From NCBI RefSeq assembly GCF_020037125.1, contig NZ_JAIQDG010000008.1, positions 228,877 to 292,876 of the forward strand: a stretch of DNA of 64,000 bases. Reading direction: 5' to 3'. A model generated the notes under the pieces. The model was not told the origin of the DNA and did no database searches. It saw nothing but the letters and a program-made list of their open reading frames with translations. Below are positions 1-8,353 of this stretch, piece after piece. The translations under genes were made by a program, and so were the position numbers. How positions within the stretch are numbered: position 1 is the first letter of the stretch; each line of letters begins with the position of its first letter. This DNA is from Myxococcus sp. RHSTA-1-4 (lineage in GTDB: Bacteria > Myxococcota > Myxococcia > Myxococcales > Myxococcaceae).

Positions 1-580
1 GCATGCTGCCCTGCTGGAAGAGGACGGCGCCACCGGCATCACGCGCCACCGCATACGCCTCCACCGCGCGCTCCGGAGCCGCCTTCACCGCCACCGGCCC
101 GGGAGGCACCCCCACCGCCGCGGTGAAGCCGGCCGCGCCCGGCTGCCGCACCGCGACCAGCAGCTCCACCGCCACCGGCCGGGGCTGCTCCAGCGTGGCC
201 ACCACCCGCCCGTCCTCCGCGCGACTCACCGTCAGCACGGCACGCTGGCCCTGGAGCGCCTTGCGCGCCGCCTCGAACGGGGCGCGAATCTTCGGCCCCA
301 GCGAGGACGGCACCCGCGCGTCCGGGTCCAGCACCAGCAGCACCTCGAAGGCCGCCTGGGCCGCCTGGGGCTGCCCCATGAAGGCCTGGGACAGCGCCAG
401 CCCCTCCCATGCCCGAAGCCGCTCCTCGCGCGTCCCAGGGGCAGCCAGGGCCTCCTGGAAGGCCGCCGCCGCGGCGTCGAACTCCAGCGCGTCGAAGGCC
501 TGCTCGGCGCGAGTCAGCGGCGGCTCCGCGCCCCAGGCGGAAGCCGCGCACAGCCAGGACAGGAAGAAGAGGGCGCGCAC
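1..580 (-). CDS. Secreted protein with TPR-like helical N-half, partial at left edge
   Basis: The frame opens at a GTG at 578-580 (reverse strand) and stays open to the left edge, giving 193 visible residues; an in-frame TAG lies four codons upstream of the GTG, so the start is well fixed. The protein begins with a short signal peptide (RALFFLSWLCAASAWGAEPP). Residues of about 25-110 are Ala-rich amphipathic helices reminiscent of TPR units, ending in a run around LVLDPDARVPSSLGPKIRAPFE. That segment is often seen in myxobacterial periplasmic proteins where a TPR block precedes a PEGA or beta domain. The remaining residues look beta-rich. Function is unknown. The gene diverges from the kinase at 941 across a 360-bp gap. 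The C-terminus lies outside the window. Confidence 0.75.
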   Translation of the reverse strand, partial: MRALFFLSWLCAASAWGAEPPLTRAEQAFDALEFDAAAAAFQEALAAPGTREERLRAWEGLALSQAFMGQPQAAQAAFEVLLVLDPDARVPSSLGPKIRAPFEAARKALQGQRAVLTVSRAEDGRVVATLEQPRPVAVELLVAVRQPGAAGFTAAVGVPPGPVAVKAAPERAVEAYAVARDAGGAVLFQQGSM

Positions 581-605
581 CGGCTCGGAACTCTACAGCC
601 CTGTT

Positions 606-870
606 ACGCCGTCTCCACAGCGTTGCCGTCCCCAGCGGGTGCCGGCTTCTTCTATAGGTACATAGAGGTGTTGATCTAACGGTGGTAGAAGCAGGGAGCG
701 CGGAGTTGGGGACAAGTCAGCAAGCCCGCGGGATGACTCGGGAATTCGCTACCTGCTACATGTGGGTAAATTGGAGGTTTCCCCCGGGCTCCCACAGGTG
801 TTGATCCACGGCCCGGTTTCTCCACAACCCCACCCCCGCTGTCCACAGCCCATCCACAGGTTTCGGGTGA
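606..870. other. oriC: Candidate replication origin: cluster of DnaA-box-like 9-mers
   Basis: This gap holds several near-matches to the DnaA box TTATCCACA. They are GTCTCCACA at 611-619, TTACCCACA on the minus strand at 761-769 (one mismatch), TGATCCACG at 802-810, TTCTCCACA at 818-826 (one mismatch), CTGTCCACA at 839-847 and CCATCCACA at 850-858. A direct repeat AGGTGTTGATC occurs near 666 and 796. Around 645-690 the sequence is relatively AT-rich for this genome and could serve as an unwinding region. No comparable cluster is visible beside dnaA at 52-54 kb. The motif cluster is seen; the origin function is inferred. Confidence 0.5.
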
Positions 871-940
871 ATGCGGGGGCCACGGGGGGTGAAGGCGGAT
901 ACTCACGGGACGTCCGCCCCGCACAAGCCTGTTATCGTCC

Positions 941-2707
941 GTGCCGGCGACGGTCCCCCGGAGCGGGGCGCGGGCGGAGGATTTCCCCATCGACTTCTAT
1001 CGGGGCGAGCGCATCGGGAAGTACGAGGTCGTCACCCAGCTCTCCGTGGGTGGCATGGCCGAATTGTTCCTCGGCTTCACCTCGGGGCCGGGAGGCTTCC
1101 GAAAGTACGTCGTCATCAAGCGCATCCTCCCGGACGTGCGCGACAACGCGCAGTTCGAGCGCATGTTCCTGGACGAGGCGCGCATCACCGCGGCCTTCAA
1201 CCACCCCAACATCGCCCAGGTGTTCGACCTGGGGCAGGAGGACGACGGCCTCTACCTGGCCATGGAGTTCATCGCCGGGCAGAACCTGAATCAAATCACG
1301 AGCGCCTGCCTGCGCCGCAAGCAGCAGATTCCCATCGGCTTCACGCTGTCGGTGGCGCGCGACATCTGCATGGCGCTGCACTACGCGCACACCTTCACGT
1401 CGCCCTCGGGCGAGCCCAGCCCCGTCATCCACCGGGACGTCGCGCAGAAGAACGTCATGGTGACGTACGACGGCGTGGTGAAGCTGCTGGACTTCGGCAT
1501 CGCCAAGGCGAAGGGCAGCCTGGAGCGCACCAGCGCGGGCACGGTGAAGGGCACCACCGGGTACATGTCCCCCGAGCAGGTGCGCGGCGAGAAGCTGGAC
1601 GGCCGCAGTGACTTGTTCTCGGTGGGGGTGATGATGCACGAGCTCATCACCGGGGCGCGCCTGTTCGCGGGCAAGAACGAGCGCGACGAGATGGTGAAGA
1701 TTCTGGAGGCGCCCATCCCCTGGCCGTCGCACGTGTCGCCGCACGTGCCGGAGGACGTGTCCAAGGTGGTGATGCAGGCGCTGGAGCGCAGCCGGGAGAA
1801 GCGCTTCGCCAGCGGCCGGGACATGGCGCGAGCCATCGAAGCGGCGGCGAGCCGGCTGCTGATGGACGCGGACCACCGGACCCAGCTCATGAAGGAGCTG
1901 TTCGCCGAGCGCATGGCGGCCACCCGCGCGCTGCTGGAGAGCGCGGAGGGCACCGCGAACAGCTCCATGGTGGACAAGGCGAAGAAGGCGCTGCGCGGCG
2001 ATGAGGGGCCGTACCTCCCCGAGCGGGTGGACGACTCCACGCCGCAGGGCGGAGTGGCGGCGGTGCCGCGCAAGCCGTCGCGCCGGACGCCGGCGGCGGG
2101 GAAGCGGCCCGGGGTGGCGGACACGGCGGAGACGGACAGCGCGCCTTCCAGGCTGTCCAACGCGCTGTGGGGGCTGCTGCTGCTGTCCATCCTGGTGGGC
2201 GGAGGCTACGCGGCGTGGCGCCTGGCCGTGGTGCTGAACGCGACGGTGGAGCCCGTGCCGGAGGAGGACCCGGGCAAGCTGCGGGCCATGACGGGCCCTC
2301 GGCTCCCCGAGTTCCGCGAGCCGGGGACGCCGGTGCCGGATGCGGGCACCGCGGACGTGGAGGCGGGCACGGCGGTGCCGGATGCGAGCACGGCGGTCGT
2401 CCGGGCGAAGGCGGAGACGCCCCAGTCCACGCGGGAGAGCAGGAACCGGGTGGGGACGAAGAGGGAGCGGGCCTCCGAGCCTTCGGCGCGAGGCGAGGGG
2501 AAGCTCACCATCGTGGTGAAGGCGGAGAACGCGGACGTGTACGAGGGCGACAACAAGCTGGGACGGACGCCCCTGGTCAACAAGGTGATGCCCGCCGGCA
2601 CGCACACGCTGTACATCGTGGGCTCGGACGGAAAGAGGCGGCCGCTGAAGGATGTACGAATCCGTGCGGGCCAGACGACCCGGTTCGTTCTGGAGGCGCT
2701 TCCCTGA
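941..2707 (+). CDS. Membrane-anchored Ser/Thr protein kinase with C-terminal PEGA-like domain
   Basis: A 588-aa Hanks-type kinase. The glycine-rich loop is at about residues 34-41 (LSVGGMAE), the ATP-anchoring lysine is K60 in VVIK, the catalytic loop is HRDVAQKN with D166, the Mg-binding DFG is 184-186, and the activation segment runs through GTTGYMSPEQ. The kinase domain covers about 25-300. A Pro/Ala linker is followed by one transmembrane helix at about 408-430. The outer part ends in a PEGA-like beta domain (about 515-588; VYEGDNKLGRTPL, then MPAGTHTLYIVG). This layout gives a cytoplasmic kinase and a periplasmic sensor or anchor. The GTG start at 941 is the only start near the domain. 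Myxobacteria carry very many such kinases. The partner or signal is not evident, and the downstream gene follows after 55 bp. Confidence 0.93.
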   Translation: MPATVPRSGARAEDFPIDFYRGERIGKYEVVTQLSVGGMAELFLGFTSGPGGFRKYVVIKRILPDVRDNAQFERMFLDEARITAAFNHPNIAQVFDLGQEDDGLYLAMEFIAGQNLNQITSACLRRKQQIPIGFTLSVARDICMALHYAHTFTSPSGEPSPVIHRDVAQKNVMVTYDGVVKLLDFGIAKAKGSLERTSAGTVKGTTGYMSPEQVRGEKLDGRSDLFSVGVMMHELITGARLFAGKNERDEMVKILEAPIPWPSHVSPHVPEDVSKVVMQALERSREKRFASGRDMARAIEAAASRLLMDADHRTQLMKELFAERMAATRALLESAEGTANSSMVDKAKKALRGDEGPYLPERVDDSTPQGGVAAVPRKPSRRTPAAGKRPGVADTAETDSAPSRLSNALWGLLLLSILVGGGYAAWRLAVVLNATVEPVPEEDPGKLRAMTGPRLPEFREPGTPVPDAGTADVEAGTAVPDASTAVVRAKAETPQSTRESRNRVGTKRERASEPSARGEGKLTIVVKAENADVYEGDNKLGRTPLVNKVMPAGTHTLYIVGSDGKRRPLKDVRIRAGQTTRFVLEALP

Positions 2708-2762
2708 GCGCATCCCGTCGCGCTCCGTTATCCTCGCGGCCCCAACCTTTCCCCCGGATTGC

Positions 2763-3728
2763 ATGGCCGCGCTCACCATTGGCTTCCTGATGGACCCGCT
2801 CGAGATGGTGCGGGTGAACCACGACTCCACGTTCGAGCTGATGCGGGAGGCCCAGCGGCGTGGCCACCGGGTGCGCTACTTCGAGCAGGGCTGGCTGCGC
2901 TTCAACGGTACCCAGACGGAGGCGCGCATGCGCCACGTCACCGTGCGTCCCGAGCAGGGGCGGCACTTCGACATCCTCGACGAGGGCGTGCACCCCCTGT
3001 CCTCGCTGGACGTGCTCTTCATGCGCAAGGACCCGCCGGTGGACGTGGACTTCCTCCATGCCACGCAGCTGGTGGAGCTGTGCGGTGACAGGCCGCCCGC
3101 GTTCATCAACGACCCCGCGGGCATCCGCGGCGCCAACGAGAAGCTCTTCGCGCTGCGCTACCCGGACCTGATGCCGGACACGCGCATCTCCCGCGATGTG
3201 CCGATGCTGATGGACTACATCGCCCACAACCCCCGGGGCACCATCCTCAAGCCCGTGGATGGCTTTGGCGGGAGGGGCGTGCTCTTCGCGACGCCCACGG
3301 ACCGGAACACGCGCTCGGCGGTGGAGCTGCTCACGCGGGAAGGCCGCGAGGCCATCATCGCGCAGGCGTACGTCCCTGAGAGCCGCCTGGGGGACAAGCG
3401 CATCATCCTCGTGGATGGCGAGCCGATGGGCGCGGTGCTCCGCGTGCCGCCCGAGGACGACCACCGGGGCAACATGGCCGCGGGAGGGGCACCCCAGAAG
3501 GCCGTGCTCACGCCGCGCGACCGGGAAATCTGCGAGCGGCTGAAGCCCGAGCTGCTCCGGCGCGGGCTGCTGCTGGTGGGCATCGACGTGCTCGGGGACT
3601 ACCTCACCGAGGTGAACGTCACGAGCCCCACGGGCATCTACGAAGCCAACCAGCTGGACGGCGTGTGCATCGAGGCGAAGGTGCTGGACCTGGCGGAGCG
3701 GCTGGCGGCCGAGCGCAACGCCCGGTAG
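2763..3728 (+). CDS. gshB: Glutathione synthetase (ATP-grasp)
   Basis: A 321-aa protein, close to the ~316 aa of enterobacterial GshB, which joins gamma-glutamylcysteine and glycine using ATP. The N-terminal domain starts IGFLMDPLEMVRVNHDSTF, the typical GshB opening that names the D-P-L-x-x-(V/I) motif. The ATP-grasp part shows ILKPVDGFGGRGV (about 163-175) and the metal-binding end EVNVTSPTGI (about 281-290), the conserved E-x-N pair of the fold. ATG 2763 is preferred because it starts exactly at the conserved N-terminus; an in-frame start further upstream would only add low-complexity residues overlapping the kinase end. It lies 55 bp after the kinase gene and may be co-transcribed with it. 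Confidence 0.94.
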   Translation: MAALTIGFLMDPLEMVRVNHDSTFELMREAQRRGHRVRYFEQGWLRFNGTQTEARMRHVTVRPEQGRHFDILDEGVHPLSSLDVLFMRKDPPVDVDFLHATQLVELCGDRPPAFINDPAGIRGANEKLFALRYPDLMPDTRISRDVPMLMDYIAHNPRGTILKPVDGFGGRGVLFATPTDRNTRSAVELLTREGREAIIAQAYVPESRLGDKRIILVDGEPMGAVLRVPPEDDHRGNMAAGGAPQKAVLTPRDREICERLKPELLRRGLLLVGIDVLGDYLTEVNVTSPTGIYEANQLDGVCIEAKVLDLAERLAAERNAR

Positions 3729-3800
3729 GCGCGAGGGGCTTCACGGCGCCGCGGCCGGGAGGGAGAGTCCCGGCCTCCCCTGTGAGCCCCGGAGCCCGCC

Positions 3801-4484
3801 ATGGCCTCGAACGAGTACCCCTTCGTCCCCCTGCGGTGGACCCGCATGTCCCCCGCCGAGTCGCTGGAGCGCGCGAAGACGTTCCGCGAGTCCATGGCGT
3901 CGCGGCGCTCGGTGCGTGACTTCTCTCCGGAGCCCATTCCGGACGGGGTGCTGGAGGACGCGATTGCCTGCGCGGCGGGCGCGCCGAGCGGGGCCAACCA
4001 GCAGCCGTGGACCTTCGTCGTGGTGACGGACCCGGCGCTGAAGGCGAAGCTGCGCGAGGCGGCCGAGGCCGAGGAGCGCGAGTCCTATGCGCGCCGCATG
4101 AGCGAGGAGTGGCTGGAGGCGCTCGCGCCCCTGGGCACGGACTGGCACAAGCCGCACTTCACGGACGCGCCGGCCATCATCGTCGTCTTCGAGCAGGTAT
4201 ACGGCGTGAAGCCGCTGCCGGAAGGCGGCGTGAAGAAGGTGAAGCACTACTACGTGCAGGAGTCGGTGGGCATCGCGGTGGGGTTCCTCATCGCGGCGCT
4301 GACGCAGGCGGGGCTGGCGACGCTGACGCACACGCCCTCGCCCATGGGCTTTTTGCGCGAGGTGCTGGGCCGTCCGGAGAACGAGCGCGCCTTCGCCGTG
4401 CTGCCGGTGGGCTACCCCGCCCCGGGCGCCCGGGTGCCGGACATCGGCAAGAAGCCCCTGCACGAAGTGCTGGTCCGGCGCTAG
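3801..4484 (+). CDS. Nitroreductase-family FMN oxidoreductase
   Basis: A 227-aa protein with the hallmarks of the nitroreductase/iodotyrosine-deiodinase-like fold. The phosphate- and flavin-binding segment is SRRSVRDFSPEPIPDGVLED (about 34-53), followed by CAAGAPSGANQQPWTFVVV (about 55-75). A central helix is ESVGIAVGFLIAALTQAGL. The C-terminal LPVGYPAPGARVPD carries the usual V-G-Y-P motif. It should bind FMN and reduce an organic substrate with NAD(P)H; the substrate cannot be told from sequence. It is a soluble cytoplasmic protein with no signal peptide. The gene stands alone, 72 bp after gshB on the same strand. Confidence 0.92.
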   Translation: MASNEYPFVPLRWTRMSPAESLERAKTFRESMASRRSVRDFSPEPIPDGVLEDAIACAAGAPSGANQQPWTFVVVTDPALKAKLREAAEAEERESYARRMSEEWLEALAPLGTDWHKPHFTDAPAIIVVFEQVYGVKPLPEGGVKKVKHYYVQESVGIAVGFLIAALTQAGLATLTHTPSPMGFLREVLGRPENERAFAVLPVGYPAPGARVPDIGKKPLHEVLVRR

Positions 4485-4677
4485 CTGAATCGTGGTTCAA
4501 CTTTCATCCATTCCATCGACGCGGTGCGCCATGGGTCCACAGGGCCTCAGTGGATTGAATGGTGGTTCATGTTTCATGCGGTTGGCGACGCATCGCGCCT
4601 TGAATGGGTGAGAGGCGCGGGAGTCTGGTGTTGCACCGTGGCCGCCGTTTTCCCCCCCAGGCGGCCAGGGAGGCACC

Positions 4678-6567
4678 ATGTACACGCAGCATCCCCGCCG
4701 TTCGTGGTTGTGGTCGCGGTTCTCCGGAGCGAGCCTCACGGCGCTCCTGCTCGCAGGCGTCACGGGATGTGACCCGAGCGAGGAGGGCCCCGAGCTAGAG
4801 CCCGCGCCGGAAGTCAGCGAGGTGGAGAGCGCCCTCACGCAGGTGACGGGCTTCGGCAGCAATCCTGGCAACCTGCTGATGTACCGCCATGTCCCGTCGG
4901 GGATGCCGGCCAATGCGCCGCTCGTGGTGGTGCTGCACGGCTGCATGCAGACGGCGGCGGCCATGGAGGGAAGCGGCTGGACGGCGGCGGCCAACCTCTA
5001 CAAGTTCTACGCCCTCTATCCGCAGCAGCAGAGCTCCAACAACGGCGCGACCTGCTTCAACTGGTTCGAGCCCGGTGACTCCACCCGGGGACAGGGCGAG
5101 GCGCTCTCCATCAAGCAGATGGTGGACTCGATGAAGGCGACGTACTCCATCGACCCGTCGCGGGTGTACGTCGCGGGCTTCTCGGCGGGTGGGTACATGG
5201 TGCCGGCGCTGCTCGCGGCGTACCCGGAGGTCTTCTCCGCGGGCTCCATCAACTCGGGAGGCCCGTACGGGTGCGCCGCCAACTCGACCGCCGGCTTCAG
5301 TTGCATGAGCCCGGGCGTGGACAAGACTCCGGCCGCCTGGGGTGATGCCGTGCGCTCCGCCTGGTCCAGCGCGGGCTACTCGGGCCCGCGCCCGCCCGTC
5401 TCCATCTGGCACGGCACCAGTGACTACACGGTGAAGCCGATGAACATGACCGAGGCGATGGAGCAGTGGACCAACGTCCATGGCATCGACCAGACGGCGG
5501 ACACCACGGAGACGGTGGGCGGCTTCCCGCACAAGGTGTACCGCGACAGCGCGGGCACGGCGCTCGTGGAGACGTGGGAAATCACCAACATGGGCCATGC
5601 CGTGGGCATCGACCCGCAGTACAGCTTCCCGGGTAGCACCACCGCGTGCGGCGCCACCGGCTCGTACCTCAGCGATGTGAATCTCTGCGCCGTCTACTAC
5701 CAGGCACAGTTCTTCGGGCTCACGGGCCCCGTCACGCCGGGTGACACCACGCCGCCCACGGTGAACGTGACGGCTCCGGCCAACGGCGCCACGGTGAGCG
5801 GCACCGCCACCGTCACCGCGAGCGCCTCGGACGACGTGGGCGTCGCGCGGGTGGAGTTCCTGGTGGACGGCAGCGTCGTGTCCACGGACACGGCGGCGCC
5901 GTACGAGTTCGCGTGGAACAGCACCACGGTCTCGAATGGCTCGCACACGCTGGGGGCCCGCGCGTACGACGCGGCGGGGAACAAGGCAACGGACAGCGAC
6001 ACCACGGTGACTGTGAGCAACAGCGGCACGCCGGCGCCCGTGACGGCCAGCTTCACCAGCGTGACGGCGGATGACGGCTACATCAAGGCGAACGCGGACG
6101 GCAGCTCGGCGGCGGTGGGCACGCTCACGGGCCTGGCGCTCGGGCGTGGGACGGACGCGAAGTACAACCGCTCGTTCCTGTCCTTCGACACGTCCAGCAT
6201 CCCGGACACCGCGACCATCACCCGGGCGTACCTCACGGTGAGCTACTCGTCGGGCTCGGGTGACCCGTGGGCGAGCCCCGCGGGCAATACGCTGGTCATC
6301 GACGTGAAGAACGGCACGTTCAACGCGGCCTCCACCGAGACGGCGGACTTCAGCGCCGCCGCCACCGCGAGCGCCGTGGCGGACATCGCGAAGTTCACCA
6401 CGGGCACGAAGGCCTCGGCGGACTTCAGCGGCGCCGGGCTGTCCGCCATCAACCTGACGGGCAAGACGCAGCTCCGGCTGCGCTTCGCCAGCAACCAGAC
6501 GGCCACCGCGTACGTCTTCATCAGGGACGGGGCCAGCGCCACGCTGACGGTGGTGTACACGCCGTGA
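4678..6567 (+). CDS. Secreted lipoprotein esterase, PHB-depolymerase type, with Ig-like and CBM-like tail
   Basis: A 629-aa three-part enzyme. The leader ends in a lipobox (LAGVTGC, Cys31), so it is probably anchored as a lipoprotein. Residues of about 60-350 form an alpha/beta hydrolase of the extracellular PHB depolymerase/feruloyl-esterase group: VVVLHGCMQTA (oxyanion region), the nucleophile elbow GFSAGG with Ser169, and a late WEITNMGHAVG that supplies His. A Big_9/Ig-like domain follows (about 360-450, PPTVNVTAPANGATVSG). The C-terminal ~175 residues form a beta-sandwich of the kind attached to secreted polysaccharide-active enzymes (YNRSFLSFDTSSIPDTATI). The likely role is degradation of an extracellular polyester or ester-linked polymer. 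The 190-bp gap upstream is AT-richer and probably holds the promoter. Confidence 0.9.
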   Translation: MYTQHPRRSWLWSRFSGASLTALLLAGVTGCDPSEEGPELEPAPEVSEVESALTQVTGFGSNPGNLLMYRHVPSGMPANAPLVVVLHGCMQTAAAMEGSGWTAAANLYKFYALYPQQQSSNNGATCFNWFEPGDSTRGQGEALSIKQMVDSMKATYSIDPSRVYVAGFSAGGYMVPALLAAYPEVFSAGSINSGGPYGCAANSTAGFSCMSPGVDKTPAAWGDAVRSAWSSAGYSGPRPPVSIWHGTSDYTVKPMNMTEAMEQWTNVHGIDQTADTTETVGGFPHKVYRDSAGTALVETWEITNMGHAVGIDPQYSFPGSTTACGATGSYLSDVNLCAVYYQAQFFGLTGPVTPGDTTPPTVNVTAPANGATVSGTATVTASASDDVGVARVEFLVDGSVVSTDTAAPYEFAWNSTTVSNGSHTLGARAYDAAGNKATDSDTTVTVSNSGTPAPVTASFTSVTADDGYIKANADGSSAAVGTLTGLALGRGTDAKYNRSFLSFDTSSIPDTATITRAYLTVSYSSGSGDPWASPAGNTLVIDVKNGTFNAASTETADFSAAATASAVADIAKFTTGTKASADFSGAGLSAINLTGKTQLRLRFASNQTATAYVFIRDGASATLTVVYTP

Positions 6568-6613
6568 CGTGAGTGAGGGGACGGCGGTTCGGCCCGCCGT
6601 CCCTTTCCGGCAC

Positions 6614-7861
6614 TCAAGGCCTGGAGTCGTACTCGAAGCCCTCGTAGTCGAACGCCCGCTCGATGGCGTTCAGGTCGGCCTCCGTGCCGCCGCAGGCCTT
6701 CACGGTCTCACGCCAGCGGGCGGATACGGTGGCCTTCATCTTGTCGATGATGTGGGTGGCGTCTTCCCTCGACAGGCGGAAGCGGCCGCACTCGCTCAAG
6801 AGGTTCCGGCGGTTGGCGCGACGCTGCTGCACGCTGCCCACTTCCATCGCGAGGTCTCGCTCGGTGCTGACCTGCGGCATCGGCGTGAGGTCGTAGGCGG
6901 GCGAGAGGTTCCATTCCGTCCCCGCGGCGATGAGCGCATGGTTCCGGGGATGGTCGTCGATGTTCGAGATGAGCGCGTTGAACACCATGCGTGAGAACAG
7001 CTCGCGCAGGTCCGCATCCGGATTCGCCACCCAGCGCTTCAGCTCATCCGCCAGCAGCACGTAGGACCACTTCGAGCGGTCTTGCGGATGCTCGTCGGCG
7101 CGGAGCACCGTCAGCGCGCTGACCATGCGTTGTCGCAGGTAGCCTTCGTCGGCGCGTCTCCGGTCGAACCGCCGCACCAGGAGGACGCTCCGGCCCGCGA
7201 CGGAGACGACCTTGCCGTAGGCGGACCGCAGCCCACACTCCCGGGCGAGCCTCAACATGCCGCCCTCGACGGCCGCGTTGTTCCAGCGGTCACCGCGGGA
7301 CGGAAACTTGGCGACCCACAGGTCCTCCCCGTCCTCGATGACGTTCTTGGGCCGGGCGCCTCCCATGGAGGTGCCCGGGTTGACCGGCTCGCTCACCGCG
7401 TCCGCGAACGGTGGCAGGCCCTGCTCGATTCGGCCGGCGGCCTCCAGCAGGAGGTCCAGGTGGGGCAGCGTGTTGTACGGAGGGATGGGCGCGGGCGGCG
7501 TGGGGCTCTCGCCGAAGGACAGCGCTCCTGCCCGGTCTTCGGGTGAGTTCAGGAGGTAGTCGACTTCGGTGGGGTCCACACGTCCCAGCTGACGCTCGAT
7601 GATTCGACGTCCCCATGCATCCGGTGAGGAATCCCGCAGCGCGCCACAGATGCCGCCGAGCCGGGTCGTCTCGACGATGCCCGGGCGCAGGGGCAGCTCG
7701 AACTTCTCCAGCTCGACGGCGCGGGGATTGGCCAGGTAGCTCTTCCCGTAGACGAAGCGCCCCACGCCACCCTGCTGCACGATGCGCCCGCAGGTGACGA
7801 CCTCCATGGACCTGGGGAGCTGGATGTAGACGTAGCAACCGGCGCTGTCAGAAGTCGGCAT
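6614..7861 (-). CDS. hipA: HipA-type Ser/Thr kinase toxin
   Basis: A 415-aa protein with HipA-family features: an N-terminal barrel-like domain starting near the glycine-rich VGRFVYGKSYL, the ATP-loop region SMGGARPKNVIED, the VAKFPSRGD strand, and the catalytic segment NIDDHPRNHAL followed by LSPAYDLTP. HipA kinases phosphorylate translation factors such as glutamyl-tRNA synthetase and induce dormancy. The start ATG at 7859-7861 overlaps the last 14 bases of the upstream hipB-like gene, and this start gives the canonical N-terminus; longer in-frame starts add low-complexity sequence. It forms an operon with the antitoxin gene (7848-8189). All catalytic residues I can recognise are present, so it looks intact. 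Confidence 0.9.
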   Translation of the reverse strand: MPTSDSAGCYVYIQLPRSMEVVTCGRIVQQGGVGRFVYGKSYLANPRAVELEKFELPLRPGIVETTRLGGICGALRDSSPDAWGRRIIERQLGRVDPTEVDYLLNSPEDRAGALSFGESPTPPAPIPPYNTLPHLDLLLEAAGRIEQGLPPFADAVSEPVNPGTSMGGARPKNVIEDGEDLWVAKFPSRGDRWNNAAVEGGMLRLARECGLRSAYGKVVSVAGRSVLLVRRFDRRRADEGYLRQRMVSALTVLRADEHPQDRSKWSYVLLADELKRWVANPDADLRELFSRMVFNALISNIDDHPRNHALIAAGTEWNLSPAYDLTPMPQVSTERDLAMEVGSVQQRRANRRNLLSECGRFRLSREDATHIIDKMKATVSARWRETVKACGGTEADLNAIERAFDYEGFEYDSRP

Positions 7862-8189
7862 CGAGGTCCGCCTTGGAGTGCACGCGCTTGGGGTAGCGCG
7901 CCCGCTCCAGTGTCTTGCCCTCCTCGTCCCGGTCCGGTGAGGCGAGGTTGTCGAACTCGCGTTCGAGCCCCAGCGCCCAGAGGACCGTGAAGTAGGCGCT
8001 GAGCGCGGTGGTGGGGCTTCCCTCCTCGATGCGCTTGAGCGTGCCAAGGGCCAGGCCCGTCTTCTTCGCCAGGTCCACCTGCCTCAGGCCGCGGCGGATC
8101 CGCGCCTGCGCGATGTTCTGGCCCAGGCGAGCGACGGCGCGCACCACGGCGGCCGGGGTGGTCTCAGGCGTGAGGTTCTGGCGCGGCAT
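7848..8189 (-). CDS. hipB: HipB-like XRE-family antitoxin/repressor
   Basis: A 113-aa protein with a helix-turn-helix of the XRE/Cro type at about 24-60 (IAQARIRRGLRQVDLAKKTGLALGTLKRIEEG). The C-terminal tail is charged and disordered-looking, as expected of an antitoxin tail. It lies directly upstream of hipA with a 14-bp overlap. HipB proteins neutralise HipA and autorepress their operon. The ATG (8187-8189) has no recognisable Shine-Dalgarno, and only two bases separate it from the arm of the large inverted repeat. The mRNA may therefore be leaderless or very short-leadered, with repressor binding directly blocking initiation. Confidence 0.88.
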   Translation of the reverse strand: MPRQNLTPETTPAAVVRAVARLGQNIAQARIRRGLRQVDLAKKTGLALGTLKRIEEGSPTTALSAYFTVLWALGLEREFDNLASPDRDEEGKTLERARYPKRVHSKADLDADF

Positions 8190-8191
8190 CG

Positions 8192-8297
8192 TTCAATCTA
8201 TTGGCTCTAGAGGCTTCCAAGTAGCAGTCTATTTCATCATGTAGCACTGTCCATCCATCTATTGGTGCATGACGTGGATAAGAGCCAATAGATTGAA
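8192..8297. promoter_or_regulatory. Inverted-repeat operator of the hipBA promoter region
   Basis: TTCAATCTATTGGCTCT at 8192-8208 is perfectly complementary to AGAGCCAATAGATTGAA at 8281-8297, a 17-bp inverted repeat with a 72-bp spacer. A partial third copy, ATCTATTGG, lies at 8257-8265, and two GTAGCA(G/C)T repeats sit at 8221 and 8241. The left arm abuts the hipB start codon; the right arm lies 57 bp before the divergent methyltransferase gene. The repeats are read directly; binding by HipB, perhaps with DNA looping, is inferred from the family. Confidence 0.75.
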
Positions 8298-8353
8298 ATA
8301 TTCCTTCAGCCCGTCGGAGGGCTCTCGCGGAAGATGAACGCGGGCCGATACGC

